This document shows, piece by piece, positions 18,945 to 29,273 of a stretch of DNA of 64,000 nucleotides (position 1 is its first letter; each line of letters begins with the position of its first letter). The stretch is taken from positions 39,064 through 103,063 of the forward strand of contig JANXSM010000120.1 of assembly GCA_025352665.1 (NCBI GenBank). The letters are read 5' to 3'. Source of the DNA: Rhodospirillales bacterium (GTDB lineage: Bacteria; Pseudomonadota; Alphaproteobacteria; Acetobacterales; Acetobacteraceae). Under the pieces are notes generated by a model. It made no database searches. It had not been told where the DNA came from and was given only the letters and a program-made list of their open reading frames with translations. Made by a program: the position numbers and the translations under genes.

Positions 18945-20162
18945 ATGGCGAAGATCAAGGTGGTGACCCCAGTCGTTGAACTCGACGGGGACGAGATGAC
19001 CCGCATCATCTGGGGCTTCATCAAAGACAAGCTGATCCTGCCCTACCTGGACATCGACCTGAAATACTACGATCTCGGCATCGAGTACCGCGATCAGACC
19101 GACGACCAAGTGACGGTCGATGCAGCACTCGCCATCAGACAGTATGGCGTCGGCATCAAATGCGCCACCATCACTCCGGACGAAGACCGGGTGACCGAGT
19201 TCAGCCTCAAGAAGATGTGGCGCAGCCCGAACGGCACCATCCGCAACATCCTCGACGGCACCATCTTCCGCGAGCCGATCATTTGCAGCAACGTGCCCCG
19301 CCTGGTACCGACCTGGACGCAGCCGATCGTCATCGGTCGCCACGCCTATGGTGACATCTACCGCGCCACCGAGACCAAGATCCCCGGCCCCGGCAAGGTG
19401 ACGCTGAACTACCACCCTGCCGACGGCAGCCCCGTTCAGGTGATGGAAGTGCATGATTTCAAAGGCCCGGGCGTGGCCATGGGCATGCACAACACGCTCG
19501 CCTCGATCAGCGGCTTCGCCCGCGCCAGCTTGAACTACGGCCTGATGCGCAAGTATCCGGTGTATCTGTCGACCAAGAACACGATCCTGAAGGCCTACGA
19601 CGGCATGTTCAAGGACACGTTCCAGGAGATTTTCGATAAGGAATTCAAAGCCCAATTCGACGCGCTTGGTCTGACCTATGAACATCGCCTGATCGACGAC
19701 ATGGTCGCCTCCGCGCTCAAGTGGTCGGGTGGATATGTGTGGGCGTGCAAAAACTATGACGGCGACGTGCAGTCCGACATTGTGGCCCAGGGCTTCGGCT
19801 CGCTCGGCCTGATGACCTCCGTGCTGATGAGCCCGGATGGCAAGACGGTCGAATCTGAAGCAGCCCACGGCACCGTCACACGCCATTATCGCGAGCACCA
19901 GAAGGGCCGTGAGACCAGCACCAACCCGATCGCCTCGATCTTCGCCTGGACCCGCGGCCTCGCCTATCGCGGCCAGTTTGACAACACCCCCGATGTCACC
20001 GAATTCGCCAACACGCTGGAGCGCGTGTGCGTTGAGACGGTCGAGAGCGGGTTCATGACCAAGGACCTCGCCAGCCTGATTTCGCGCGACCAGCCCTGGC
20101 TCAACACCCAGGCCTTTCTCGACAAGATCGACGCCAACCTCAAGCTGGCGATGAAGGTCTGA
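18945..20162 (+). CDS. icd: NADP-dependent isocitrate dehydrogenase (eukaryotic-type, homodimeric)
   Basis: 405 residues, oxidatively decarboxylating isocitrate to 2-oxoglutarate in the citric acid cycle. The sequence begins [23 protein letters not shown], which is the start of the IDH subfamily shared by alphaproteobacteria and mitochondrial/cytosolic IDH. The substrate-binding region [20 protein letters not shown] and the metal-binding motif [20 protein letters not shown] are present, as is [12 protein letters not shown] near the end. ATG at 18945 follows GAGGGCGGA. The 238 bases upstream show no gene. The stop overlaps the possible CTG start of the next gene. Confidence 0.97.
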   Translation: MAKIKVVTPVVELDGDEMTRIIWGFIKDKLILPYLDIDLKYYDLGIEYRDQTDDQVTVDAALAIRQYGVGIKCATITPDEDRVTEFSLKKMWRSPNGTIRNILDGTIFREPIICSNVPRLVPTWTQPIVIGRHAYGDIYRATETKIPGPGKVTLNYHPADGSPVQVMEVHDFKGPGVAMGMHNTLASISGFARASLNYGLMRKYPVYLSTKNTILKAYDGMFKDTFQEIFDKEFKAQFDALGLTYEHRLIDDMVASALKWSGGYVWACKNYDGDVQSDIVAQGFGSLGLMTSVLMSPDGKTVESEAAHGTVTRHYREHQKGRETSTNPIASIFAWTRGLAYRGQFDNTPDVTEFANTLERVCVETVESGFMTKDLASLISRDQPWLNTQAFLDKIDANLKLAMKV

Positions 20163-21004
20163 CTATCACCAAGGCCGACGGGCTCGCACGCCGCGGGTTC
20201 GTCACCACCGCAGCCGCGACCGTCCTTACCCTGGCAACCGCCAGGGCAAAGGCGCAGCCGATCGTGACCGATGATCGCCTGCTGGGGTTTGCCGGCCGGG
20301 TGATCATCGGCGGATCGGATGGCCCGCTGCCTGGGTATTACGCCCGGCCGGACGGGCCAGGCCCATTCCCGATCGTGCTGGTGTTCGAGGATATCTACGG
20401 CCTCAACGGTTATATCTCCGACGTCTGCCGCAGGCTGGCGGTTCAAGGCTATGCGGCGGTGGGTGCCGAGATCTATGCCCGTGTCGCTGACATGGGCAAG
20501 ATCCACGAAGCCGACGAGATGATCCAGAACGTCTTGCCTCGCTCGTCGGATCGGCAGATCCGGGCCGACAGTGAGTCGGCGATCAACTATGCCATCGCCC
20601 ATCGTGGCGATCCCACCCGCATCGCCGCCGTAGGCTTCGGCCGCGGCGGCCGCAATGTGTGGCTGTTCGACGCCTACAGCCTGCGCCTTCGCGCCGCCTG
20701 CGCCTGGTACGGCCCGATCGGCGGCCTGACGAGCCCACTGCAGCCGGTCACCCCGGTCGAGGTCTCCCCCATCATCCGAGCCCCGCTGCTCGCCCTTTAC
20801 GGCGGCAAGGACACCACCATTCCGGTCGGCGAGGTGCAGGCGGCGATCACCTTCGCCAAAACCGCGGGCCGGCCGGCCGAACTGGTGATCTACCCGGACG
20901 CACCGCATGGATTTCACGCCGACGACCGGCCGGACTACCGGCCCGACGCCGCGCGGGACGGATGGGCCAGGATGCTGGACTGGTTCCACCACTACGGGGT
21001 TTGA
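20159..21004 (+). CDS. Dienelactone hydrolase-like protein lacking the nucleophile; start codon uncertain
   Basis: The alpha/beta-hydrolase body (about 245 residues) resembles carboxymethylenebutenolidases: [22 protein letters not shown], then a nucleophile-elbow region, then YGGKDTTIP (acid) and DAPHGFHAD (His). The elbow reads [13 protein letters not shown] where relatives have GFCWGGR, so the Cys is replaced by Gly (GGC for TGC). The first ordinary start is GTG at 20264, but the same frame reads back without a stop to CTG at 20159. That region encodes [24 protein letters not shown], a plausible Tat leader. The CTG overlaps the icd stop as CTGA, just as ATGA would. I annotate from the CTG but cannot prove it. 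Catalysis seems unlikely without the Cys. Confidence 0.7.
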   Translation: MTITKADGLARRGFVTTAAATVLTLATARAKAQPIVTDDRLLGFAGRVIIGGSDGPLPGYYARPDGPGPFPIVLVFEDIYGLNGYISDVCRRLAVQGYAAVGAEIYARVADMGKIHEADEMIQNVLPRSSDRQIRADSESAINYAIAHRGDPTRIAAVGFGRGGRNVWLFDAYSLRLRAACAWYGPIGGLTSPLQPVTPVEVSPIIRAPLLALYGGKDTTIPVGEVQAAITFAKTAGRPAELVIYPDAPHGFHADDRPDYRPDAARDGWARMLDWFHHYGV

Positions 21005-21098
21005 TCGCCTAAAAAATCGCAGTAACATTATTTCGCGCAACCTTGGACAGCGACCCGCATTGGATCGAGATGCGCATTGGCCACCCAAGGAGCCGTGC

Positions 21099-21731
21099 AT
21101 GAGATATTTTTTTGACATACATGATCGCGACAATATCGCGCTCGATGAACTCGGAACCGAGTTTTCCACGTTCGAGGCAGCCCAGCGCGAGGCGATCGCC
21201 CTCTTGCCGCAACTGGCCGGTGACCTGCCGCTCGGCGCGATGGGGCGAGACCTCGCGACGGTGGTGAAGGACTCTAGCGGCACCACCGTGTTCTTCGCCT
21301 CGCTCAGCCTGGTTGGCGTGGTGGTGATCGAGACGAGCATGTCCCTGTGTCCCGTCAGCATGACCCTGCCGGTGCCGGCCGGTGGCCTGCGCAACCAACT
21401 GCAGGTGCCGTATTTGGACCACACCCTCGCTGTGGCGCTGGGACTGCAGTCGGTGGGCTTGCCCACCAACGAGAACCAGGTGGAGACCGCCGTAACCCTT
21501 CTGGTAGGAGAGATCGTGCCACCATTGGAGATCCAGCTAGGTCCGGTGCTGATGCCTCTGTTCAGCGACCAGAGCGCGGTCGCGCCCCAAAAGGGCGAGA
21601 CCCTGCGCAAGTTGCGGGAGAGTACCGTCCAGATGCGGGTTACCACGGACGCGTTGAAGGCGGTTATCGCTGATACGCGCCGCCTGCTCGACCGGGTCAG
21701 CGTGGGAACGCTCTACCCGCAGCAGATCTAG
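21099..21731 (+). CDS. DUF6894-containing protein with an extra C-terminal half
   Basis: 210 residues. The first 70 (MRYFFDIHDRDNIALDELGTEF, then EAAQREAIALLPQLAGD) match the small DUF6894 family, usually a stand-alone protein of 70-90 residues of unknown function common in Rhizobiales and Acetobacteraceae. Here the frame continues for another 130 residues with no recognised domain. That part has a hydrophobic start (LVGVVVIETSMSL) and a helical C-terminus (STVQMRVTTDALKAVIADTRRLLDRV). The ATG at 21099 follows AAGGAG. No function is known for either part. The stop TAG directly abuts a palindromic repeat. Confidence 0.65.
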   Translation: MRYFFDIHDRDNIALDELGTEFSTFEAAQREAIALLPQLAGDLPLGAMGRDLATVVKDSSGTTVFFASLSLVGVVVIETSMSLCPVSMTLPVPAGGLRNQLQVPYLDHTLAVALGLQSVGLPTNENQVETAVTLLVGEIVPPLEIQLGPVLMPLFSDQSAVAPQKGETLRKLRESTVQMRVTTDALKAVIADTRRLLDRVSVGTLYPQQI

Positions 21732-21733
21732 TC

Positions 21734-21794
21734 TTTTGTTTTAACGAGCAATTTTATCGCACGGTTGGTTCAAGCTCAGGCGACATTGCTTTAA
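21734..21794. repeat. Half copy of a dispersed palindromic repeat
   Basis: This stretch matches 55110-55170 over 61 bases with about eight differences by eye. It contains the nested inverted repeat seen there in cleaner form: outer GAGCAA/TTGCTT, middle TATCGC/GCGACA and an inner GGTTG-GTT-CAAGC hairpin. Only the right half of the 107-base element is present. It lies between the DUF6894 gene and the FMN reductase gene and may act as a transcription terminator or be an inert relic. Confidence 0.7.
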
Positions 21795-21873
21795 GCAGCA
21801 ACGAATTCTAATCCGGCGGCAGTCCCGAGCCTGAAGGCTGGCTCGGGACTCTGCGTCAGGTCGAGGGTCACTT

Positions 21874-22464
21874 ATGGCGGATGCACAAAAGATGGTGGTG
21901 GCGGTTCTGCTAGGGTCGGTGCGACGCGACCGGCTCGGCATCCGCGCCGCGCATCTGATGATGAACGCGGTGGCGGCGCGCGGCCACGAGCCTGTTCTGG
22001 TCGACCCGATGGTCACCCGGTTGCCGCTGCTCGACCGGATGTACAAAGAGCATCCGAAAGGCGAGGCGCCTGCGGAATTGGAGGCACTTGCAACGCTGTA
22101 TCGCCGTGCCGACGGGTTCTTGATCGTCAGCGGCGAATACAACAACGGCATACCGCCGGCGCTGAAAAACCTGCTCGATCATTTTCTGGAAGAGTATTTC
22201 TGGCGCCCCTCAGGAATAGTCTGCTACTCGGCCGGCCAGTTCGGCGGTGTCAGGGCGGCAATGCAGCTGCGCATGACACTCGCGGAACTCGGCATGCCAA
22301 GCATTCCCAGCCTGTTTCCACTGCCGCGCATTCAGCAGGTGCTGGACGAAACCGGCAAGCCGAACGCGGAGTGGGTCGAAAAATCCCTCGGCCGGTTTCT
22401 TGCCGAATTCTTTTGGTATGCAGAAGCCCTCAAGCGCCAACGCGCCGAAGGGCTTCCTTACTGA
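21874..22464 (+). CDS. NADPH-dependent FMN reductase family protein
   Basis: 196 residues with the flavodoxin-like fold of the SsuE/ArsH/ChrR group. The phosphate-binding loop is LLGSVRRDRLGIRAAHLM near the N-terminus, followed by the segment DGFLIVSGEYNNGIPPALKNLLDHF that is the hallmark of the family (P-S/E-Y-N). The protein would reduce FMN or a quinone with NAD(P)H in the cytosol. ATG at 21874 follows GAGGGTCACTT. It is convergent with phaC, with only six bases between stops. Confidence 0.9.
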   Translation: MADAQKMVVAVLLGSVRRDRLGIRAAHLMMNAVAARGHEPVLVDPMVTRLPLLDRMYKEHPKGEAPAELEALATLYRRADGFLIVSGEYNNGIPPALKNLLDHFLEEYFWRPSGIVCYSAGQFGGVRAAMQLRMTLAELGMPSIPSLFPLPRIQQVLDETGKPNAEWVEKSLGRFLAEFFWYAEALKRQRAEGLPY

Positions 22465-22470
22465 GAACCC

Positions 22471-24321
22471 TCAGCTGATCTGCACCCGCACATAGCTGCC
22501 CGGCGCAGCCTCGATACCCTTGGCTGGCGAGCGTGCCGGCACCCGGGTGCGGGCAGCCTGGCCGTGCGAGGCGATCCAGCGTTGCCAGTCCGCCCACCAG
22601 GAGCCGGCGATCTCGGTCGCCCCCTCGAACCAGGCCTCGGCCGTGGGTGGTAGATCGGCATTGATCCAGTGGCTGTATTTGCCGCCTTCCGGAGGATTAA
22701 CTACGCCAGCGATATGGCCGGAGGCGGCGAGCACGAAGCGGTTCTTGCCCGCCAGCAGGCGCGCGCCGGCGTAGGTGGTCTTCCAGGGCGCGATATGATC
22801 TTCGCGGGTCGACAGAAAATACGCTGGCACCTTGATGGTACCGAGGTCGATCGGTGTGCCGTCGAGTGCGATTCCACCGGGTTTGGACAGCAGATTGTCC
22901 TGATACATGTTGCGCAGATAGAAACTGTGCATTGTTGCTGGCATGCGGGTGCTGTCGCCGTTCCAGTACAGCAGGTCGAACGGGAAGGGGTCCTGGCCGA
23001 GTAGATAGTTGTTCACCACGAAGGACCAGATCAGGTCGTTGGCCCGCAGCATGTTGAAAGTCGCCGCCATGTCGGTGCCTTCGAGAAAGCCTTTCCGGGC
23101 CATCTTCTCCTCGAGCGCCTGCAGTTGCTCCTCGTCGATGAACACGTTGAGCTCGCCGGTCTCGCCAAAATCCAGCATGGTGACGAAGAAGGTGGCGGTC
23201 CTGATGCGATCGTCCTTGTGCGCCGCCATCCAGGCGAGGGTGGCGCCGAGCAGCGTGCCGCCGAGACAGTAGCCGATGGCGTTGATGGCGCGCTCGCCGG
23301 TTTCCCGCTCGATCGCATCGAGCGCCGCGAGGATGCCTTCCTTCATGTAGTCGTCGAAACTTTTGTCGTGCAGATCCGCGTCCGGGTTGACCCAACTGAC
23401 CATGAACACGGTGTGCCCCTGGCTTACCGCCCAGCGCACGAAGCTGTTCTTGGGGCGCAGGTCGAGGATGTAGAACTTGTTGATCCAGGGCGGCACGATC
23501 AGCAGCGGCCGCTTCAGCACCGTTTCGGTGCTGGGCGCGTACTGGATCAGCTGCATCAGCGCGTTCTGAAACACCACGCGGCCGGGGGAGACTGCGATGT
23601 TCTCCCCGAGCCTGAACGCCTCGGTGTCGGTCATCTTGATGCGCAGCTGGCCACGGCCGCGTTCGAGGTCGCCCAACAGGTTGTTGAGGCCGCGGATGAG
23701 GTTCTCGCCGCCCGATTCGGCGGTTTTGCGCAACACCTCGGGGTTGGTGAGCAGGAAGTTGGATGGGCTCATGGCATCGACGAACTGGCGGGAATAGAAA
23801 TCCACCTTCTGTGCCGTGCGCGGGTCTAGATCGTCGACTTGGGTCACCACGTCCTGCACGAAACGAGCCGACAGCAGATAGGACTGTTTTATAAAATCAA
23901 AGACTTCTCTGTCTTTCCATGCGTCGTCTTTGAAACGGCGATCCTTGGGGTCGGCCTGGATCACGGGCTGGGTGGACTCTCCCATCATGCGCCGGGCGGT
24001 GTTCTGCCACAGCGTCATGTAGTCGTGCCAGAAGCCGAGCTGGGCCTGCACCAGGCGGGCGGGGTTTGCCATCAGCTTGGCGGTCATTTCCAGGAAGGCG
24101 CTGCCGATATGCATCGGGTCCGGCCGCGGCGGGCCCTCCTCGGCCTGGCGGTCCAGAAAAGCGGCCACGATGCGCTGCGAGCGCTCGGCGATATCGGCCA
24201 TGGACTGGCTGATCGTCGCGGGCTCCAGCCCGCGCTTGGTTGTCTCGGGCTCCAGCCCGGGTTTGTTTGTCTTGCCGGGCAGCCTGAAAGCGCCGTTCGC
24301 CGGCGTCTCTTGAGTGGCCAT
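22471..24321 (-). CDS. phaC: Class I poly(3-hydroxyalkanoate) polymerase
   Basis: 616 residues, the usual class I length. It polymerises (R)-3-hydroxyacyl-CoA into PHA storage granules. The catalytic triad is seen: C352 in the lipase-like box AIGYCLGGTLLG, D508 in LSTREDHIAPW, H536 in LAASGHIAGV. The N-terminal PhaC domain (about 95-265) precedes the alpha/beta-hydrolase fold. Residues about 22-39 hold a nine-residue tandem repeat (GLEPETTKR, GLEPATISQ) encoded by two copies of a 14-base palindrome; this tail is outside the catalytic core. No phaA, phaB or phasin gene is next to it in the window. Confidence 0.96.
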   Translation of the reverse strand: MATQETPANGAFRLPGKTNKPGLEPETTKRGLEPATISQSMADIAERSQRIVAAFLDRQAEEGPPRPDPMHIGSAFLEMTAKLMANPARLVQAQLGFWHDYMTLWQNTARRMMGESTQPVIQADPKDRRFKDDAWKDREVFDFIKQSYLLSARFVQDVVTQVDDLDPRTAQKVDFYSRQFVDAMSPSNFLLTNPEVLRKTAESGGENLIRGLNNLLGDLERGRGQLRIKMTDTEAFRLGENIAVSPGRVVFQNALMQLIQYAPSTETVLKRPLLIVPPWINKFYILDLRPKNSFVRWAVSQGHTVFMVSWVNPDADLHDKSFDDYMKEGILAALDAIERETGERAINAIGYCLGGTLLGATLAWMAAHKDDRIRTATFFVTMLDFGETGELNVFIDEEQLQALEEKMARKGFLEGTDMAATFNMLRANDLIWSFVVNNYLLGQDPFPFDLLYWNGDSTRMPATMHSFYLRNMYQDNLLSKPGGIALDGTPIDLGTIKVPAYFLSTREDHIAPWKTTYAGARLLAGKNRFVLAASGHIAGVVNPPEGGKYSHWINADLPPTAEAWFEGATEIAGSWWADWQRWIASHGQAARTRVPARSPAKGIEAAPGSYVRVQIS

Positions 24322-24556
24322 AACAGGCGTCCTTCCCGCAAACCCCGTCGCGCGCTAGATCTCCGAACCAAAGGGTGCGATGCACCATCGTCCGGAAAGG
24401 CGTCAGCGGGGCCGTCCCATGTCACGTATCAGTCTTGGTCGCAGGCGCGGTGTTACAGAAGCGGGCGTGAGGGTTCAAGCGACAGTCTCTCGCGAGGCAT
24501 CGCCGCCCGTCCGGCCGGGGTTGTGCGACAGCTCGGTTGTCAGCATCGTCGTGCCC

Positions 24557-25669
24557 ATGAACCGAACCTCGTTGGCTGTCCTGACCCGCTCGACCCTGCT
24601 CGCCGTTGGCACGGGCGCGCTGCTCTCCGGCTGCTCGCAGCCGGAGAAGCTGAGCCCGGTTGAATGGTGGCACAGCCTAGAGGGTGGCAAGATCGCCGAG
24701 CAGCGTCCGCCGCCGCCATTGATCACTGCACCCTATCCCAACCTGTCCACCGTGCCGGACCGTCCACCGGCGCCGAACGCGGCCGCCCGTGCAGCGGTGG
24801 GCGGCGGGCTGGTGGCCGATCGCACCAATGCGCAATACGCGGCTGGGCTGACCCCGCTGCCTGCGGTACCGACCGCTCCCCCGCGACCGGCCGCGGTGGC
24901 CCCGGCACCCTCGGGCGATGACGCGCTGGGCGCGAGCCTGCCGGCCGCCTCCGCTCCCAAACCGCCGGCCCAGCCGGTCGATGGACCTATGACGGCGTTG
25001 AAGCGGGCGCCGACCCAGGCAGTACAGACCGCCGCCCTGCCCGCATCGGCGGCACAGCCGCCGCCATCTCCATCGGCGGCACCGCCGCCCCCACCCGCGC
25101 CGACCGCGGGGGAGCCGCCGAAGGCGGCCGATGCGATACCCGCGGCTCCCCCGCTCGCAACACCCGCCCCCGCAACTCCCCCTCCGGCGGCGCCCGCCGC
25201 CATCAAGCCGACGCCGCCAGCATTCGCCACCCCCGCAGCCCCCCTCGACACCCTGCCGCCAATCCCCGCAGGGCCGCCGCCGCCGCCGGTGCTGGCGGGC
25301 CTTCCCACGATCACAGCGCCAACCCCGCCGCCGGTCGCCCCACCGCCGCCCCCCCCGCCCATCGCCGCAGCCGCCGAAGGTGCCCCGATCCTGGTGCCAT
25401 TCGCACCGGGATCCTCCACCCTTCCTGTCGAAGCGCTGGCCAGCCTAAAGCTGCTGAGCCGCCAACGCGGCAGCGGCGCCATCGTGGTGACCGGCTACGG
25501 CGATGCCACCAGCTCGGACGCAGCCGCCCAGGCCTCAGCAGTGCCGCTGGCCCTGGCTCGGGCCAGGTCGATCGCCAGTAACCTGCTCGCAACGGGCGTG
25601 CCCTCCTCGGCTATCCGGATCACCGGCGAGGCGCAGGGCCGCGGCGGGGCCGCCGCCATCCGCAACTGA
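24557..25669 (+). CDS. Pro/Ala-rich lipoprotein with C-terminal OmpA-like domain
   Basis: 370 residues. A lipoprotein signal peptide is visible (RSTLLAVGTGALLSGC; lipobox LLSGC, lipidated Cys at about residue 27). A short conserved segment KLSPVEWWHSLEGG follows. Residues about 55-270 are a disordered Pro/Ala linker, which would span the periplasm. The last 100 residues resemble a reduced OmpA/peptidoglycan-binding domain (ILVPFAPGSSTLP, then LARARSIASNLLATGVPSSAI). It is thus probably an envelope anchor protein. The ATG at 24557 is the only start that puts the signal peptide first. It is divergent from phaC, with 235 bases between. Confidence 0.8.
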   Translation: MNRTSLAVLTRSTLLAVGTGALLSGCSQPEKLSPVEWWHSLEGGKIAEQRPPPPLITAPYPNLSTVPDRPPAPNAAARAAVGGGLVADRTNAQYAAGLTPLPAVPTAPPRPAAVAPAPSGDDALGASLPAASAPKPPAQPVDGPMTALKRAPTQAVQTAALPASAAQPPPSPSAAPPPPPAPTAGEPPKAADAIPAAPPLATPAPATPPPAAPAAIKPTPPAFATPAAPLDTLPPIPAGPPPPPVLAGLPTITAPTPPPVAPPPPPPPIAAAAEGAPILVPFAPGSSTLPVEALASLKLLSRQRGSGAIVVTGYGDATSSDAAAQASAVPLALARARSIASNLLATGVPSSAIRITGEAQGRGGAAAIRN

Positions 25670-25767
25670 GCTCGGTGTCTGCTCGCGGATAATCCCGGGT
25701 TTCCAGCGCGGACGGTGCATACTAAAGCACCTGTGAAGCTTTCATTGCCGCGACCGGACCCCTGTGC

Positions 25768-26985
25768 ATGCCCGAAGAGTTCCACCGCATCCGCCGCCTG
25801 CCGCCCTATGTCTTTGCCGAGGTCAACAAGGCAAAGGCCAAGTATCGCGCGGCCGGAGAGGACATCATCGACCTCGGTATGGGCAACCCCGACTCGGCGA
25901 CCCCCCCCCATATCGTGGCGAAGCTGGTCGAGGCGGTCGCCGATCCGCGCACGCATCGCTATTCGGTGAGCAAAGGCATTCCTGGCCTGCGCCGGGCGCT
26001 TGCCGCCTACTACCTGCGCCGGTTCGACGTGAAGCTGGATCCCGAGACCGAGGTGGTGGCAACCCTCGGCTCCAAGGAAGGGCTCGCCAACCTCGCCGCC
26101 GCCATCACAAGCCCCGGCGACACCATCCTGGTGCCCAACCCGTCCTACCCGATCCACCAGTTCGGCTTCATCATCGCCGGCGCCTCGGTGCGCAGTATCC
26201 CAGCGACCCCGGACGACGACATGCTGGAAGCGCTGGACAAGGCGGTGCGCCACTCGGTTCCGAAGCCGACCGCGCTGATCGTGAACTTTCCATCCAATCC
26301 AACGGCTTATCTCGCTGATCTCGATTTCTACAGGAAGATCGTGGCGTTCTGTCGCAAGCATGAGATCTGGATCATGTCCGATCTCGCCTATGCCGAGATC
26401 TATTTCGGCGACCACATCCCGCCCTCGATCCTGCAGGTGGACGGTGCAAAGGACATCGCCGTCGAATTCACCTCGCTGTCCAAAACCTACTCGATGCCGG
26501 GCTGGCGCATGGGGTTTGCCGCTGGCAATCCGCGGCTGATCGACGCATTGACACGGATGAAGTCCTACCTCGACTACGGCGCCTTCGCGCCCATCCAGAT
26601 CGCCGCTACCGCCGCCCTCAACGGGCCGCAGGATTGCGTGCAGGAAATGCGCGACCTGTATCGCGACCGGCGCGACGTGCTGATCCGCGGCCTGCATTCG
26701 GCTGGCTGGGACGTGCCGAATCCGGAAGGCTCGATGTTCGCCTGGGCGCCGATCCCGGCGAAGTTCGCCCATCTTGGCAGCGTCGAATTCAGCAAGCTGC
26801 TGCTGGCCCGCGCCTGCGTGGCGGTGGCGCCCGGCATCGGATTCGGCGAGCACGGCGACACCCATGTGCGCATCGCCCTCGTCGAGAACACCCATCGCCT
26901 GCGCCAGGCGCTGCGCAGCATCAAAGGCTTCCTGCAGGCCGACAACGCCTCCCCCGCCGAGCCTGAACTGGAAAAATCGCTATGA
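25768..26985 (+). CDS. Pyridoxal phosphate aminotransferase, AlaC-like (class I/II)
   Basis: 405 residues. It shares the strong N-terminal signature of the AlaC/LL-DAP-like group (FHRIRRLPPYVFAEVNKAK, then IDLGMGNPDSATPPHI). The PLP-lysine is in SLSKTYSMPGWRMG, and the C-terminal substrate Arg in THVRIALVEN. AlaC converts pyruvate and glutamate to alanine and 2-oxoglutarate. It is the first gene of a tight group with hom (4-nt overlap), glpX and recJ, an order that is common in alphaproteobacteria. The ATG at 25768 gives the conserved N-terminus; an ordinary promoter region of about 98 bases precedes it. Confidence 0.93.
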   Translation: MPEEFHRIRRLPPYVFAEVNKAKAKYRAAGEDIIDLGMGNPDSATPPHIVAKLVEAVADPRTHRYSVSKGIPGLRRALAAYYLRRFDVKLDPETEVVATLGSKEGLANLAAAITSPGDTILVPNPSYPIHQFGFIIAGASVRSIPATPDDDMLEALDKAVRHSVPKPTALIVNFPSNPTAYLADLDFYRKIVAFCRKHEIWIMSDLAYAEIYFGDHIPPSILQVDGAKDIAVEFTSLSKTYSMPGWRMGFAAGNPRLIDALTRMKSYLDYGAFAPIQIAATAALNGPQDCVQEMRDLYRDRRDVLIRGLHSAGWDVPNPEGSMFAWAPIPAKFAHLGSVEFSKLLLARACVAVAPGIGFGEHGDTHVRIALVENTHRLRQALRSIKGFLQADNASPAEPELEKSL

Positions 26986-28274
26986 CCAAACCGCTTTCCG
27001 TCGGTCTCGCCGGCCTGGGCACTGTCGGCGCCGGCGTGATCGGTATGCTGCGCACCAACGCCGATCTGGTGGCAGCCCGCGCCGGCCGCCGGATCGAGGT
27101 CACCGCCGTCTCCGCGCGCAACCGCGACCGCGACCGCGGCGTGTCGCTTGACGGGCTGCGTTGGTTCGACGATCCGGTCGCCATGGCAAGCGACCCCGCA
27201 CTCGATGTGGTTGTGGAGGTCATGGGCGGGTCCGACGGCCCGGCGCGCGCGCTGGTCGAAGCGGCCCTTTCAGCCGGTAAGCCAGTGGTGACGGCGAACA
27301 AGGCGCTGGTTGCCGTCCATGGCGCAGCACTCGCCGGCCTGGCCGAGCGCACCGGCACCACGCTCGCGTTCGAAGCAGCGGTCGCTGGTGGCATCCCCGT
27401 CATCAAGGCGCTGCGCGAGGGCCTGGCCGGCAACCGCATCTCGCGTGTCGCCGGCATCCTCAACGGCACCTGCAACTACATCCTGACCGTGATGCGCGAG
27501 CAGAAGCGCGACTTCGCCGACGTGCTGGCCGACGCGCAAAGGCTCGGCTACGCTGAGGCTGATCCGGCCTTCGACATCGACGGCATCGACGCCGCCCATA
27601 AGCTCGCCATTCTCGCAGCCCTGGCCTTCGGCCGGCCAGTGGCATTCGACGCCGTGCATGTCGAGGGTATCCGCAGCGTTTCAGCGCTCGACATCGCCTT
27701 TGCCGCTGAACTCGGCTACCGCATCAAGCTGCTCGGCATCGCGCGACAGACCGAAGACGGCGTGGCCGCCCGCGTACACCCCTGCATGGTGCCCGAATCG
27801 GCGCCGATCGCCCGTGTCGACGGCGTGTTCAACGCCGTGGTGGCGGAGGGCGATTTCGTCGGCCGCGTCATGCTCGAAGGCCGCGGCGCCGGGGCAGGCC
27901 CGACCGCCTCGGCCGTGGTCGCCGACCTCGTGGACATCGCCCGCGACCGCGTCACCCCTGTGTGGGGCGCGGGCTCGGGCGATCTGTCCAACGCCCCCTC
28001 GGTGTCGATGGACAGTCATTTCGGCGCCTATTACCTGCGCCTGATGGTCATGGACCGTCCCGGCGTGATCGCCGACGTCACCGCGGCGCTGCGCGATGCC
28101 GGGGTGTCGCTTGGCAGCATGCTGCAGCGCGGCCGCGCCCCAGGCGAGGCGGTGCCGGTCGTGCTGGTCACGCACGAAACCCGCGAGAGCGCCATGCGCT
28201 CGGCTCTCGCACATATTTCGGCTCTGGACAGCGTGATTGAAACACCTGCTCTGATCCGCATCGAACCCGCCTGA
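26982..28274 (+). CDS. hom: Homoserine dehydrogenase
   Basis: 430 residues, reducing aspartate semialdehyde to homoserine on the way to threonine and methionine. NAD(P)-binding motif GLAGLGTVGAGVIGML at the N-terminus. The family signature is seen at about residues 175-200 (YAEADPAFDIDGIDAAHKLAILA), and a C-terminal ACT domain (about 350-428; YLRLMVMDRPGVIADVTAALRDAG) gives feedback regulation by threonine in relatives. Start ATG overlaps the aminotransferase stop by 4 nt. It is a monofunctional enzyme without an aspartokinase domain. Confidence 0.96.
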   Translation: MTKPLSVGLAGLGTVGAGVIGMLRTNADLVAARAGRRIEVTAVSARNRDRDRGVSLDGLRWFDDPVAMASDPALDVVVEVMGGSDGPARALVEAALSAGKPVVTANKALVAVHGAALAGLAERTGTTLAFEAAVAGGIPVIKALREGLAGNRISRVAGILNGTCNYILTVMREQKRDFADVLADAQRLGYAEADPAFDIDGIDAAHKLAILAALAFGRPVAFDAVHVEGIRSVSALDIAFAAELGYRIKLLGIARQTEDGVAARVHPCMVPESAPIARVDGVFNAVVAEGDFVGRVMLEGRGAGAGPTASAVVADLVDIARDRVTPVWGAGSGDLSNAPSVSMDSHFGAYYLRLMVMDRPGVIADVTAALRDAGVSLGSMLQRGRAPGEAVPVVLVTHETRESAMRSALAHISALDSVIETPALIRIEPA

Positions 28275-28284
28275 GGAGGCCAAT

Positions 28285-29268
<984 letters not shown>

Positions 29269-29273
29269 ACCTG

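Noticed and set aside
24733..25482. Gly/Ala-rich minus-strand open frame opposite the lipoprotein
   Set aside because: It is the antisense reading of the Pro/Ala-rich linker; it has no domain or start signal.
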